31,009 bases of DNA, taken from NCBI GenBank assembly GCA_964633205.1, contig CAZWFN010000064.1, forward strand, positions 1 to 31,009, written 5' to 3'. The notes under the pieces were generated by a model. It was not told the origin of the DNA and did no database searches. It worked only from the letters and a program-made list of their open reading frames with translations. Position numbers and translations under genes: made by a program. Positions 23,000 to 30,672 of the stretch are shown one piece after another (position 1 is the stretch's first letter; each line of letters starts with the position of its first letter). Source of the DNA: CAYVQE01 sp964633205. GTDB lineage: Bacteria > Myxococcota > B64-G9.

Positions 23000-24433
23000 T
23001 CACGGCCCCCCGGCCGGCAGCGGCTCGGCCAGCAGATCCGCGCCCAGGATGGCGCCGGCGATACGGCGCCGGTCGCGCAGCAGCGCGATGCGCCGCAGCA
23101 ATGCGCGCCGCTCGGCCGGCCGCTTCGTCTCGGCCAGGCGGCGCTCCAGCGCGGCCCGCTCGAAATCGGCCACCAGCACCCGGATGATCACCGGCAGCTT
23201 CGCATCGCGGCGCCGCTCCAGGGCGTTGTTCTGCGTCCATAGCGCTTGCAGCGACAGGTCGGCCAGCTCCACCGGTCCGGGCCCGTCGCCGTAGTCCTTG
23301 CGCACCGCGGAAAAGCGCAGCACCACCCCATCGCGCGGATGGCCCGCCTTTTCGGGCTGCAGCCCGTGGACGTAGAAGCGCGACTGGTTGGACAGGAAGT
23401 TGCCCAGGCTGTAGGCCACCAGGCAGATGCGCCCGTCGGCCGCCCGGTAGACCTCGACCGGCTGCAGCACGTGCGGGTGGTGGCCGAGCAGCACGTCGAC
23501 GCCGCCGTCGAGCAGGCGGTGGGCCAGTGCGATCTGCGCGGCGCTGGGCCGGGTGTGGTACTCGTCGCCCCAGTGCAGCGACAGCAGCACCAGCTCGGCG
23601 CCGGCCAAGCGGGCCCGCCGCACTCCGGCCAGCAGCCGCTGCTCGTCGAGCTCGGCGGCACAGGGCGCATCCGCTGCGGCGTTCAAATCCCGGTTGTACA
23701 GGCCCGAGGCGGCCAGCAGAGCGAAGCGGATGCCCTGCAGCTCGAAGTGGCGGGCGGCGTAGGCCCGTTCGCAGCTGCGGCCGGCGCCGGCGTAGACCAG
23801 GCCCGAGCGGTCCAGCCGCCTCAGGCTCTCGACCAGACCGGCGCGCTGCTGGTCGTAGATGTGATTGTTGGCCACCGACACCAACCGCACCCCGAGATGC
23901 CACAAGGCGTCGAGCAGCGCCGGCGGGGAGTTGAAGCGGAAGGGGATGGTGCGGCTGCCGCTGGCCGGCGCCACCGGGGTCTCCAGGTTGGCGAAGGTCA
24001 GATCCGCATCGGCCAGCGCCGGGCGCACCCCGGCCAGCAGGGCGTCGAAGCCGGCGTTGTTCAGCGAACGGCCCCGCGCGTCGCGCCGATCGGCGGCGGC
24101 CGCGGCGCGCAGCACGTCGCCGTGGGGGATGACGTCGCCGACCGCCGCCAGCCGCACCCGGATCACCTCGCGCGGCACCGGCGGCGATGCCGGGGCCGGC
24201 TCGGGGGCCGGCGTGGGCTGCAGCCGCTGCGGGGCGGGTGGGCCGGGTGCGCGGCGCGGCGCCGGTGACGCGGTCGCCGCGGGCTCGACCGGAGGGCACC
24301 GGCACTGCGGCGCATGGGCGCAGCCGCCGGCAGCCCAGGCCAGCGCCAGCGCCAGAACCGAGGTCGCCAGGCGCCGGACAACCGCCAGCGCGGGTCGTCC
24401 GGTCTGTGCGGCTGAGCGGCGGCGGTGCGGCAA
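23000..24433 (-). CDS. CapA family lipoprotein (PGA_cap metallophosphatase-like)
   Basis: The protein of about 477 residues has a lipoprotein signal ending in AWAAGGC. A Pro/Ala-rich linker and a CapA/PGA_cap domain follow. Motifs match the calcineurin-like fold: AVGDVIPHGD, TFANLETPV, SVANNHIYD, LLSLHWGDEY, LLGHHPHVLQPVEV and YSLGNFLSNQ. CapA-type proteins are linked to poly-gamma-glutamate or other surface-polymer export or hydrolysis; no PGA synthesis genes are present here. The TTG start at 24433 is chosen because GAGAGGAG lies 5 bases ahead; the TTG at 24478 has no such site. A long Arg/Ala-rich C-terminus extends beyond the domain. Confidence 0.85.
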   Translation of the reverse strand: MPHRRRSAAQTGRPALAVVRRLATSVLALALAWAAGGCAHAPQCRCPPVEPAATASPAPRRAPGPPAPQRLQPTPAPEPAPASPPVPREVIRVRLAAVGDVIPHGDVLRAAAAADRRDARGRSLNNAGFDALLAGVRPALADADLTFANLETPVAPASGSRTIPFRFNSPPALLDALWHLGVRLVSVANNHIYDQQRAGLVESLRRLDRSGLVYAGAGRSCERAYAARHFELQGIRFALLAASGLYNRDLNAAADAPCAAELDEQRLLAGVRRARLAGAELVLLSLHWGDEYHTRPSAAQIALAHRLLDGGVDVLLGHHPHVLQPVEVYRAADGRICLVAYSLGNFLSNQSRFYVHGLQPEKAGHPRDGVVLRFSAVRKDYGDGPGPVELADLSLQALWTQNNALERRRDAKLPVIIRVLVADFERAALERRLAETKRPAERRALLRRIALLRDRRRIAGAILGADLLAEPLPAGGP

Positions 24434-24566
24434 GACGGCTCCTCTCGTACGCGCGCTGGCGCGCGAATCCGGGCGCAAGCTTACCCGCCCGCCGGGCCCG
24501 GATCAACGACCTGGGCTGCATCTGCCGGCCACCGATGGGGCGGCCCTGAACCCGGGCCTGGAGGAT

Positions 24567-25385
24567 TCAGCAACGGCCGGCGCGCTTGACGGCCGCGGTG
24601 AAGCCCTTGCCGAACAGCCAGTCCAGGGTCGAGCGCATCGAGTCCAGCACCGGCGGCAGATCGGGCTCGCTCAGGCAGGGGAAGTAGCGGGGGTGCTTGC
24701 TGCCCCAGGCGCGGTAGTTCTGCTTGTTGATCAGGGTCACCAGCACCCGGCCGCCGGACAGGTGGCACAGCACCAGCGGAAACAAGCGGCAGGTGATGGG
24801 CTGCAGGTCGGTGCGGTCGATGTCCAGGTTGCGGTACATGGTGTGCAGGTGACAACGGATGCGCCCCCGCGAGTCTATCTTGGAGAACACGCAGCGGCCG
24901 CCCGGCCGGCAGAAGGCGTCGCCGTCCTCGTCCAGGAAGAAGCGCCCCAGCTTGCCGCGCTTGCGCTTGAACAGCTTGCGCAGCCGCGGTTCACGCTTGT
25001 ACAGATACTCCGCCAGCTCCTCGCGGTGGCGCGCCATGCGGTCGCGCTCGGCCCGGGTCAGAAACACCGTCAAGTCCGAGCAGCAGGAGCGGTACTTGCC
25101 GCGCTCGACCGCCGGCGAGCAGCGCTCGGGCACGCAGGCGTAGCGCGCCTCGAACAAGTAGCGGTCGATGAGCACCCCGCCCACGTCCAGCAGCTGATCG
25201 TCGCGCATGCGCCGCAGCAGCCAGCGGTCGAAGTGCGCATCGCTGTCGTCATCGTCGTCGTACTCGTCGTCCGGATCCGGCGTGCGCAGCCAGCGGTGCA
25301 CCCGCGGATCGAGCCGCTGGCGGTAATCGATGCCCGGCTTGTCGTCTTTCCGGCCGCTGGTGCTGGAGCTGCCTTTTCGAGCCAC
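24567..25385 (-). CDS. DUF3109/YkgJ-like cysteine-cluster protein
   Basis: The 272-residue protein has an acidic, basic-ended N-terminus (DEYDDDDDSD near residue 40). A Cys-rich core follows with CVPERCSP, YRSCCSDL, CRPGGRC, IRCHLH and ITCRLFPL. This pattern of spaced Cys with a CC pair fits proteins of the CxxCxxCC/DUF3109 type, which are thought to bind a metal or Fe-S cluster. The enzymatic role is unknown. GTG 25385 has GGAAGGAGG upstream and an A-rich codon run after it. It is divergent from the acyl-CoA dehydrogenase gene with promoters facing away on both sides. Confidence 0.72.
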   Translation of the reverse strand: MARKGSSSTSGRKDDKPGIDYRQRLDPRVHRWLRTPDPDDEYDDDDDSDAHFDRWLLRRMRDDQLLDVGGVLIDRYLFEARYACVPERCSPAVERGKYRSCCSDLTVFLTRAERDRMARHREELAEYLYKREPRLRKLFKRKRGKLGRFFLDEDGDAFCRPGGRCVFSKIDSRGRIRCHLHTMYRNLDIDRTDLQPITCRLFPLVLCHLSGGRVLVTLINKQNYRAWGSKHPRYFPCLSEPDLPPVLDSMRSTLDWLFGKGFTAAVKRAGRC

Positions 25386-25462
25386 GAGACCCTCCTTCCG
25401 ACCTCATTCATCCCTCGTTCATCGACCTGCGGACCGCCCAGGGCCCGCGCGCGATCCGGGCG

Positions 25463-25490
25463 ACCATAGCAGAAACGACCGCTGCCGCAA
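25463..25490 (-). promoter_or_regulatory. Candidate promoter for the DUF3109-like gene
   Basis: On the minus strand, TTGCGG (25490-25485) and TATGGT (25468-25463) are separated by 16 bp. Confidence 0.4.
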
Positions 25491-25506
25491 GCTGGACTTG
25501 TCGTTT
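25473..25506. promoter_or_regulatory. Spaced inverted repeat between divergent promoters
   Basis: AAACGAC (25473-25479) and GTCGTTT (25500-25506) are inverted and 20 bp apart. They lie between the divergent acyl-CoA dehydrogenase and DUF3109 promoters, where a regulator could control both. With only 7 bp per arm this is weak evidence. Confidence 0.25.
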
Positions 25507-25510
25507 GCGC

Positions 25511-25540
25511 TTGCCCCGGCCCTGGCTCGATGACTATGAT
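25511..25540 (+). promoter_or_regulatory. Candidate promoter for the acyl-CoA dehydrogenase operon
   Basis: TTGCCC (25511-25516) and TATGAT (25535-25540) are separated by 18 bp. A start near 25547 rules out the in-frame TTG at 25505 as translation start. Confidence 0.45.
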
Positions 25541-25585
25541 GCTGTTTTTCGGGATGAAGCAGCCTGCGGCGCTCCGGGAGGGCCC

Positions 25586-26728
25586 TTGCCGATCCTGGCC
25601 TACGATGACGAGCACGAGATCTTCCGCGCTTCCCTGCGCCGCTTTTTCGAGCGCGAGGTGCTGCCGCAGGTCGACGATTGGGAGCGCGCCGGCATCGTGC
25701 CGCGCGCGGCCTGGCGCAAGATGGGCGCCCAGGGCTACCTGTGCCCCCAGGTGCCCGAGGCCTACGGCGGGCTGGGCGCCGACTTCCTGTACTCGGTGAT
25801 CGTCACCGAGGAGCTGGCCCGCACCAACCACGCCGGGCTGGCCGCGCCGCTGCACTCCGACGTGGTGGTGCCCTATCTGGTCGACTACGCCGGCGAGGAG
25901 ATCAAGCAAGCCTACCTGCCCGGCTGCGTCTCGGGCGAGTGCATCACCGCCATCGCCATGACCGAGCCGGACGCCGGCTCGGATCTGGCCGCCATGCGCA
26001 CTGCGGTGGTCGAGCGCGATGGCGAGCTGATCATCGATGGCCAGAAGACCTTCATCTCCAACGGCATCAACTGCGATCTGCTGGTGCTGGCCGCGCGCGA
26101 CAAGTCGGTCGACGACCCGCACCGGGCCATCGACCTGATCGCGGTACCGGCCGATGCACCCGGCTTCGTCAAGGGCCAGCGCATCGACAAGGTGGGCTGG
26201 CACAGCCAGGACACCGCCGAACTGTTCTTCGAGGGCTGCCGGGTGCCGGTGGCCAACCGGCTGGGCGCCAAGGGCGCCGGCTTCAAGATGATGATGCAGA
26301 AGCTGGCCCAGGAGCGGCTGGTCTGCGCGCTGTGGGCGGTGGCGGCGGCCGAGTACATGCTCGAGATCACCGTGGACTACTGCAAACAGCGCAAGGCCTT
26401 CGGCCGGCCCATCGCCGCTTTTCAGAACACCCAGTTCGAGCTGGTGGAGATGAGCACCGAGGTCAAGCTGGGCCGCTGCTTCGTCGATCAGCTGATCGCC
26501 GAGCACATGGCCGGCGAGCGCATCGCGTTGGAGGTGGCGCAGGCCAAGTACTGGACGACCGAGATGGCCAAGCGGGTGGCCGATCGCTGCGTGCAGCTGC
26601 ACGGCGGCTACGGCTACTGCGAGGAATACCCCATCGCCCGGGCCTGGCGGGATGTGCGCGTGATGTCCATCTTCGCCGGCACCAACGAAATCATGAAGGG
26701 CATCGCAGCCAGATTCATGGGCCTGTGA
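25586..26728 (+). CDS. Acyl-CoA dehydrogenase
   Basis: Starting at TTG 25586 (GGGAGG just upstream) gives 380 residues, the normal family length. Motifs are AMTEPDAGSDL (FAD/substrate region), KTFISNG, FEGCRVPVANRLG, and the C-terminal LHGGYGYCEEYPIARAWRD with IFAGTNEIMKG. The residue before GTNEI is Ala rather than the Glu of medium-chain enzymes. The catalytic Glu is probably in AQERLVCA, as in long-chain and isovaleryl types. It introduces the first double bond in fatty or branched acyl-CoA and passes electrons to ETF. The acyl-CoA ligase gene follows 17 bp later, so activation and first oxidation are co-expressed. An earlier TTG at 25505 would precede the promoter. Confidence 0.92.
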   Translation: MPILAYDDEHEIFRASLRRFFEREVLPQVDDWERAGIVPRAAWRKMGAQGYLCPQVPEAYGGLGADFLYSVIVTEELARTNHAGLAAPLHSDVVVPYLVDYAGEEIKQAYLPGCVSGECITAIAMTEPDAGSDLAAMRTAVVERDGELIIDGQKTFISNGINCDLLVLAARDKSVDDPHRAIDLIAVPADAPGFVKGQRIDKVGWHSQDTAELFFEGCRVPVANRLGAKGAGFKMMMQKLAQERLVCALWAVAAAEYMLEITVDYCKQRKAFGRPIAAFQNTQFELVEMSTEVKLGRCFVDQLIAEHMAGERIALEVAQAKYWTTEMAKRVADRCVQLHGGYGYCEEYPIARAWRDVRVMSIFAGTNEIMKGIAARFMGL

Positions 26729-26745
26729 GCCGGGAGGGAGAAGGC

Positions 26746-28539
26746 ATGAGCATGAGCACGAGCAAGTTCACCGATCTGGTCGACATGCAGCAGAAGGCGG
26801 TGGCACAGCACGCCGACCGCGATTTCTTCGGCACCAAGATCGACGATGTCTGGACCTGGATCACCTACGCCGAGTTCGGCAAGCAGGTCGACGGCTTCCG
26901 CGGCGGGCTGGCCAAGTTGGGGGTGGCGCCGGGTGACTCGGTGGCCATCATCTCGGGCAACCGGGTGGAGTGGGCGGTGGCCGCCTACGCCACCTACGGG
27001 CTGGGCGCCCGCTTCGTGCCCATGTACGAGCACCAGCTGCTGGCCGACTGGCGCTACATCATCGAGGACTCGGGCGCCAAGCTGCTGATCACCACCACGG
27101 CCGAGATCTACGACCAGGTCACGGGCCTGACCGACGAGATCGCCACGCTGGAAAAGGTCATCGGCATGCACTTGCCGGCCGACGAGCCGTTGAGCTTCAA
27201 GGGTGTCGAGGCCGCCGGGCACGAGAACCCGGTACCCACCGCCGACATCGACCCCGATCAGATCTGCGGCTTCATCTACACCTCGGGCACCACCGGCAAG
27301 CCCAAGGGCGTGCTGCTGACCCACAACAACTTCACCCACCAGGTCAACGCCGCCCACGAGGTCTTCCCGCTGGAGCCGGACGACTGCTCGCTGTCCTTTC
27401 TGCCCTGGGCGCACTCGTTCGGCCAGACGGTGGAGCTGCACGTGATGATGTCCATGGGCGCCCACGTGGCCTTCGCCGAGTCGGTGCAGAGGTTGATCGA
27501 CAACTTCTCCGAGGTGCGGCCGACCGTGTTGGTCAGCGTGCCGCGCATCTTCAACAAGATCTACGACGGGCTGCAGAAGAAGATGAAAGAGGCCGGCGGG
27601 CTGAAGCTGAAGCTGTTCACGGCGGCCATGGCCAACGAGACCCGGCGCAAGCAGCTCGAGGAGCAGGGCCGGCGCTCGTGGTGGGTCGATGTCAAGCACG
27701 GCCTGTTCGACAAGCTGGTCTTCTCCAAGGTGCGCGAGCGCTTCGGCGGCCGGCTGAAGTACGCCATCAGCGGCGGCGCGGCGCTGTCGCCCGAGGTGGC
27801 GCGCTTCATCGACAACATCGGCATCATGGTCTACGAGGGCTACGGCCTGACCGAGACCTCGCCGGTGGCCGCGGCCAACGTGCCCGGTCGGCGCAAGATC
27901 GGCACCGTGGGCAAGGCCTTTCCGGGCGTGCGGCTGGAGCTGGACAAGACGGTGGTCGGCGACGACAGCGACGACGGCGAGCTGATCGTATACGGTGCCA
28001 ACGTGATGAAGGGCTACCACAACCTGCCCGCCGAGACCGCCAAGGTGATGACCGACGACGGCGGCTTCCGCACCGGCGACCGGGCCAGCATCGATGACGA
28101 GGGCTGGGTGCGCATCACCGGGCGCATCAAGGAGCAGTACAAGCTGGAGAACGGCAAGTACGTGGTGCCGGCGCCGCTCGAGGAGCAGCTGCAGCTCAGC
28201 CCCTACATCATGCAGGTCTATGTCGACGGCGCCAACAAGCTCTACAACGCGGCGCTGATCGTGCCCGATCGCGAGGCGCTGGAGAAGTGGGCGGCGGAGA
28301 ACGGCGTCGGCGGCGACTACCAGCAGATCCTGCAAGCCGACCAGACCAAGGACCTGATCGCCGCCGAGCTGGAGAAGTACTCGCAGGACTTCAAGGGCTA
28401 CGAGCGGGTCAAGCAGTTCGAGCTGATCGAGGAGGAGTTCACCACCGACAACGGCATGCTGACCCCCTCGCTCAAGCTCAAGCGGCGCAAGGTGCAGGAG
28501 AAGTACGGCGACAAGCTGGCCGGCCTGTGGCAGCAGTAA
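26746..28539 (+). CDS. Long-chain fatty acid--CoA ligase (AMP-binding)
   Basis: The 597-residue protein is an ANL-superfamily adenylating enzyme. The P-loop is IYTSGTTGKPKGVLL, the adenylate motif YEGYGLTETSP, the ATP/ribose motif TGDRASIDDEGW, and the hinge-linker region GRIKEQYKLENGKYV. Length and sequence, including an FACS-like LRYAISGG-type segment (LKYAISGGAALS), fit long-chain acyl-CoA synthetases of the FadD15 type. It makes acyl-CoA from fatty acid, ATP and CoA, feeding the dehydrogenase encoded just upstream. ATG 26746 follows GGGAGGGAGAAGG. No signal peptide or transmembrane helix is seen. Confidence 0.94.
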   Translation: MSMSTSKFTDLVDMQQKAVAQHADRDFFGTKIDDVWTWITYAEFGKQVDGFRGGLAKLGVAPGDSVAIISGNRVEWAVAAYATYGLGARFVPMYEHQLLADWRYIIEDSGAKLLITTTAEIYDQVTGLTDEIATLEKVIGMHLPADEPLSFKGVEAAGHENPVPTADIDPDQICGFIYTSGTTGKPKGVLLTHNNFTHQVNAAHEVFPLEPDDCSLSFLPWAHSFGQTVELHVMMSMGAHVAFAESVQRLIDNFSEVRPTVLVSVPRIFNKIYDGLQKKMKEAGGLKLKLFTAAMANETRRKQLEEQGRRSWWVDVKHGLFDKLVFSKVRERFGGRLKYAISGGAALSPEVARFIDNIGIMVYEGYGLTETSPVAAANVPGRRKIGTVGKAFPGVRLELDKTVVGDDSDDGELIVYGANVMKGYHNLPAETAKVMTDDGGFRTGDRASIDDEGWVRITGRIKEQYKLENGKYVVPAPLEEQLQLSPYIMQVYVDGANKLYNAALIVPDREALEKWAAENGVGGDYQQILQADQTKDLIAAELEKYSQDFKGYERVKQFELIEEEFTTDNGMLTPSLKLKRRKVQEKYGDKLAGLWQQ

Positions 28540-28612
28540 GCGGCCCCACCCCTTCCCCCCGCGCGCAACGTCCTCCAGCCCCGAGAGCTGCACCTTAGCG
28601 CCGGCCGAAAAC

Positions 28613-28641
28613 TTGATCCGCCACAGGTATGCCTCTATCCT
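28613..28641 (+). promoter_or_regulatory. Candidate promoter for the PilZ protein
   Basis: TTGATC (28613-28618) and TATCCT (28636-28641) are separated by 17 bp, about 40 bp ahead of the start codon. Confidence 0.5.
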
Positions 28642-28653
28642 ACATGTAGGATA
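28636..28653. promoter_or_regulatory. Perfect 18-bp palindrome over the -10 box, probable operator
   Basis: TATCCTACATGTAGGATA is perfectly self-complementary and covers the -10 hexamer and likely start site of the PilZ promoter. A dimeric repressor bound here would block RNA polymerase. Its length and AT content stand out in this GC-rich DNA. No regulator gene lies next to it. Confidence 0.55.
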
Positions 28654-28680
28654 TGAGACTCCAAACTCGAGGAGGCCGAG

Positions 28681-29019
28681 ATGGCGATTCAGGAACGCAG
28701 GCGGAACCGACGGGCCACGGTGCAGCTATTCATCAGCCAGATCAGCGGCGGCAAGCTGTTCAGCCCGCTGATGGCCGACATCTCCGACCAGGGCCTGCTG
28801 CTCGAGTCGCCCAGCGGTCTCGAGATGCCGCGCCACCACGCCCCGGTGGTGGAGCTGATGCTGCCGGGCGTGCCCGAGATCATCTACGCCCGCTGCCGGG
28901 TGCTGCGCGAATCCGAGCACGGCTTCTTCACCAAGCGCGCGCTGCAGTTCGTCAATATCTCCGCCGCCCAGCGCCAGCTGGTGCGCCGCTACATCCAGTC
29001 CGCCTGCGGCCGCTGCTAG
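28681..29019 (+). CDS. PilZ domain protein
   Basis: This single-domain protein of 112 residues opens with the Arg-rich segment RRRNRRATVQL and carries ADISDQGLLLE, matching the PilZ signature of an RxxxR-type motif followed by D/NxSxxG. Such proteins bind cyclic di-GMP and act as cytoplasmic effectors in motility, surface polymer or virulence control. The target cannot be told from this window, and no cyclase or phosphodiesterase gene is adjacent. The start follows GAGGAGG. Its promoter is overlapped by a palindromic operator. Confidence 0.82.
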   Translation: MAIQERRRNRRATVQLFISQISGGKLFSPLMADISDQGLLLESPSGLEMPRHHAPVVELMLPGVPEIIYARCRVLRESEHGFFTKRALQFVNISAAQRQLVRRYIQSACGRC

Positions 29020-29030
29020 AGCGACCGGCC

Positions 29031-29140
29031 CCCAAGAGGTGCCCCCAAGAGGTGCCAGCCACCTCCCCCGAAAGGTGCCAGCCACCTCCCCCAGCTGGCC
29101 ACCTCCCCCAGCTGCAACAGGTGCCAGCCACCTCCCCCAG
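29031..29140. repeat. Cluster of AGGTGCCAGCCACCTCCCCC repeats
   Basis: Three identical 20-bp copies lie at 29050-29069, 29073-29092 and 29119-29138. A partial copy (CTGGCCACCTCCCCCAG) lies at about 29095-29111, and earlier AAGAGGTGCC units precede them. Each copy contains an AGGTG/CACCT inverted pair and could fold as a short hairpin. Spacing is irregular, so this is not a CRISPR. It may be an expanding REP-like repeat. No coding sequence is supported in 29020-29184. Confidence 0.7.
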
Positions 29141-29147
29141 TGCGCCA

Positions 29148-29176
29148 TTGACAAGAACGGCGGGCCGTGCTAGGCG
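29148..29176 (+). promoter_or_regulatory. Candidate promoter for the LPP20-like lipoprotein
   Basis: A consensus TTGACA (29148-29153) and TAGGCG (29171-29176) are separated by 17 bp. The -10 ends eight bases before ATG 29185, suggesting a leaderless transcript. Confidence 0.4.
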
Positions 29177-29184
29177 GGATGTTC

Positions 29185-30672
29185 ATGAAAACAATCGGCT
29201 TTTCAAATGGGTGGGGCTTGCTGGGGCTCGGTGTCTGGCTTGCTTTGGCAGGGGGCTGCGGGCATACCGCACCGGCCGGGCGGCCGGCCTGGGTGGTGGG
29301 CCGGGCCCACCGCGACTTCCCGGCCGAGCGCTACATGCTCGGGGTGGGCACCGGAGCGGGTACGGGCGAGGCGCTGGCCGCGGCCCGCGACGATCTGCAG
29401 CAGCGGCTGCTCGAACGGCTGGAGCTCGAACTCAACATACGCTCGCCCAAGCTGGCCGCCGGCGGCATCGAGGCGCTGCAGCCGTCCTCGGCGGCAGCGC
29501 TGCTGGCCCCCTTGCCGCCGGCCGAGCCGGCCCTGAAGTGGCAGTCCAGCGCCGGCGACCGCCACGCGGCCATGGTGGCCATCGATCGCCAGCGGCTGAC
29601 CAGCGAGCTGGCCGTGCGCGTGCGCCAACACGAGAGTCGCGCGCTGGAGCTGATCGGCCGCGCCCGCGGCCGGCGCTCGCAGTCGCCCTACCAGGCCATG
29701 GTCGACCTGCTGACCGCACTGCGGCTGCGCATCGAAGCCGAGCACCAGCGCGCCTTGCTGGCCGCCGTGTCACCGGCCCCGCCCCCGGCCTCGCGCGGCC
29801 CCTCGTTGGACGAGTTGTTCGCCGAGCTGGACGGCATGCTGGGGGCGGTGCGCCTGATCGCCGGCCGCGGCGACGGGCTGGCGATCGATCCGGCGGCCAC
29901 CGACGTGACCCTGGTGCTGGCGGTCGATCTGCGCGGCGCGGAGCTGGCCGCACCGCTGGCCCGCTGTCCGGTCGTGTTCGAGCTGCCGGACCCGGCCGAG
30001 CCGGCCCGCATCGAGGCCCGCACCGACGCCGCCGGCATGGCCAGCGTGGAGCTGCCCGCGGTCGCCGCGTTCGCCGGTAAACCCTTGGCGGTCACCGCCC
30101 GGCTCGACCCCGGACGCATGTTGAGCGACGCCGGAGCCGAGCCTGGCGCGGCCCGTTGGAGCGCACTGCGCCACCGCCTGACCGCCAAGCAGGCCCGCTT
30201 CGCGCTGCGGGTCAACTCGGCCGCGGCCCGGCGCCTGGCGCTGGTGGTGGCCGAGACCGTGGCCGGTCGCTTTCGGCCCAACTCGCGCTTGCTGGATCAG
30301 CTCGGCCAGCGCCTGGCCCGCGACGGCTTCCGCCCGGTCGACTTCGAGCAACTGGACATCGAGCTGCCGCAGCAACCCACCCCGGCCGCGATGGCCGGGC
30401 TGGTGCGCGGCAAGGCCGAGCTGCTGCTCTACGGCGCCGCGGCCACCGAGCTCGATCGCGAGGTGGCCGCGGGACTGGTCTTCGCCCGCGCCCGCAGCGA
30501 GCTGCTGCTGGTCGAGGTGGCCAGCGGCCGGACCCTGGCCGAGCTCGGCCCCGAAGCCAAGGCGGCCGGCCGCGACCTGGAGTCGGCCTCGGACCGGGCC
30601 CTGGACGCGCTGGCCCGCAAGCTGCATCGGGCCATCGCCGCAGCCGTTCCCCCCGAGCCCGCAAGCCCATGA
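29185..30672 (+). CDS. LPP20-like lipoprotein
   Basis: From ATG 29185 the protein has 495 residues, with a lipoprotein signal ending LALAGGC (Cys25). The segment after the lipid site, RPAWVVGRAHRDFPAERYMLGVGTG, followed by an A-x-A-x(2)-DL helix, matches the LPP20 family pattern of outer-membrane lipoproteins. The later part (about 330-490) repeats an alpha/beta pattern that may be a second FlgT/TolB-N-like domain. The function is unknown. Starts at 29167 (GTG) and 29179 (ATG) are possible; 29185 fits a promoter at 29148 and gives the best signal peptide. Its stop overlaps the next start as ATGA. Confidence 0.78.
   Translation: MKTIGFSNGWGLLGLGVWLALAGGCGHTAPAGRPAWVVGRAHRDFPAERYMLGVGTGAGTGEALAAARDDLQQRLLERLELELNIRSPKLAAGGIEALQPSSAAALLAPLPPAEPALKWQSSAGDRHAAMVAIDRQRLTSELAVRVRQHESRALELIGRARGRRSQSPYQAMVDLLTALRLRIEAEHQRALLAAVSPAPPPASRGPSLDELFAELDGMLGAVRLIAGRGDGLAIDPAATDVTLVLAVDLRGAELAAPLARCPVVFELPDPAEPARIEARTDAAGMASVELPAVAAFAGKPLAVTARLDPGRMLSDAGAEPGAARWSALRHRLTAKQARFALRVNSAAARRLALVVAETVAGRFRPNSRLLDQLGQRLARDGFRPVDFEQLDIELPQQPTPAAMAGLVRGKAELLLYGAAATELDREVAAGLVFARARSELLLVEVASGRTLAELGPEAKAAGRDLESASDRALDALARKLHRAIAAAVPPEPASP

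Noticed and set aside
25678..26745. N-terminal extension of the acyl-CoA ligase through the dehydrogenase gene
   Set aside because: It is an alternative frame of the dehydrogenase; ATG 26746 has a strong ribosome-binding site and gives the normal family length.
29031..29140. CRISPR array
   Set aside because: Repeats are 20 bp, spacing is 3-26 bp and irregular, no Cas gene is present.
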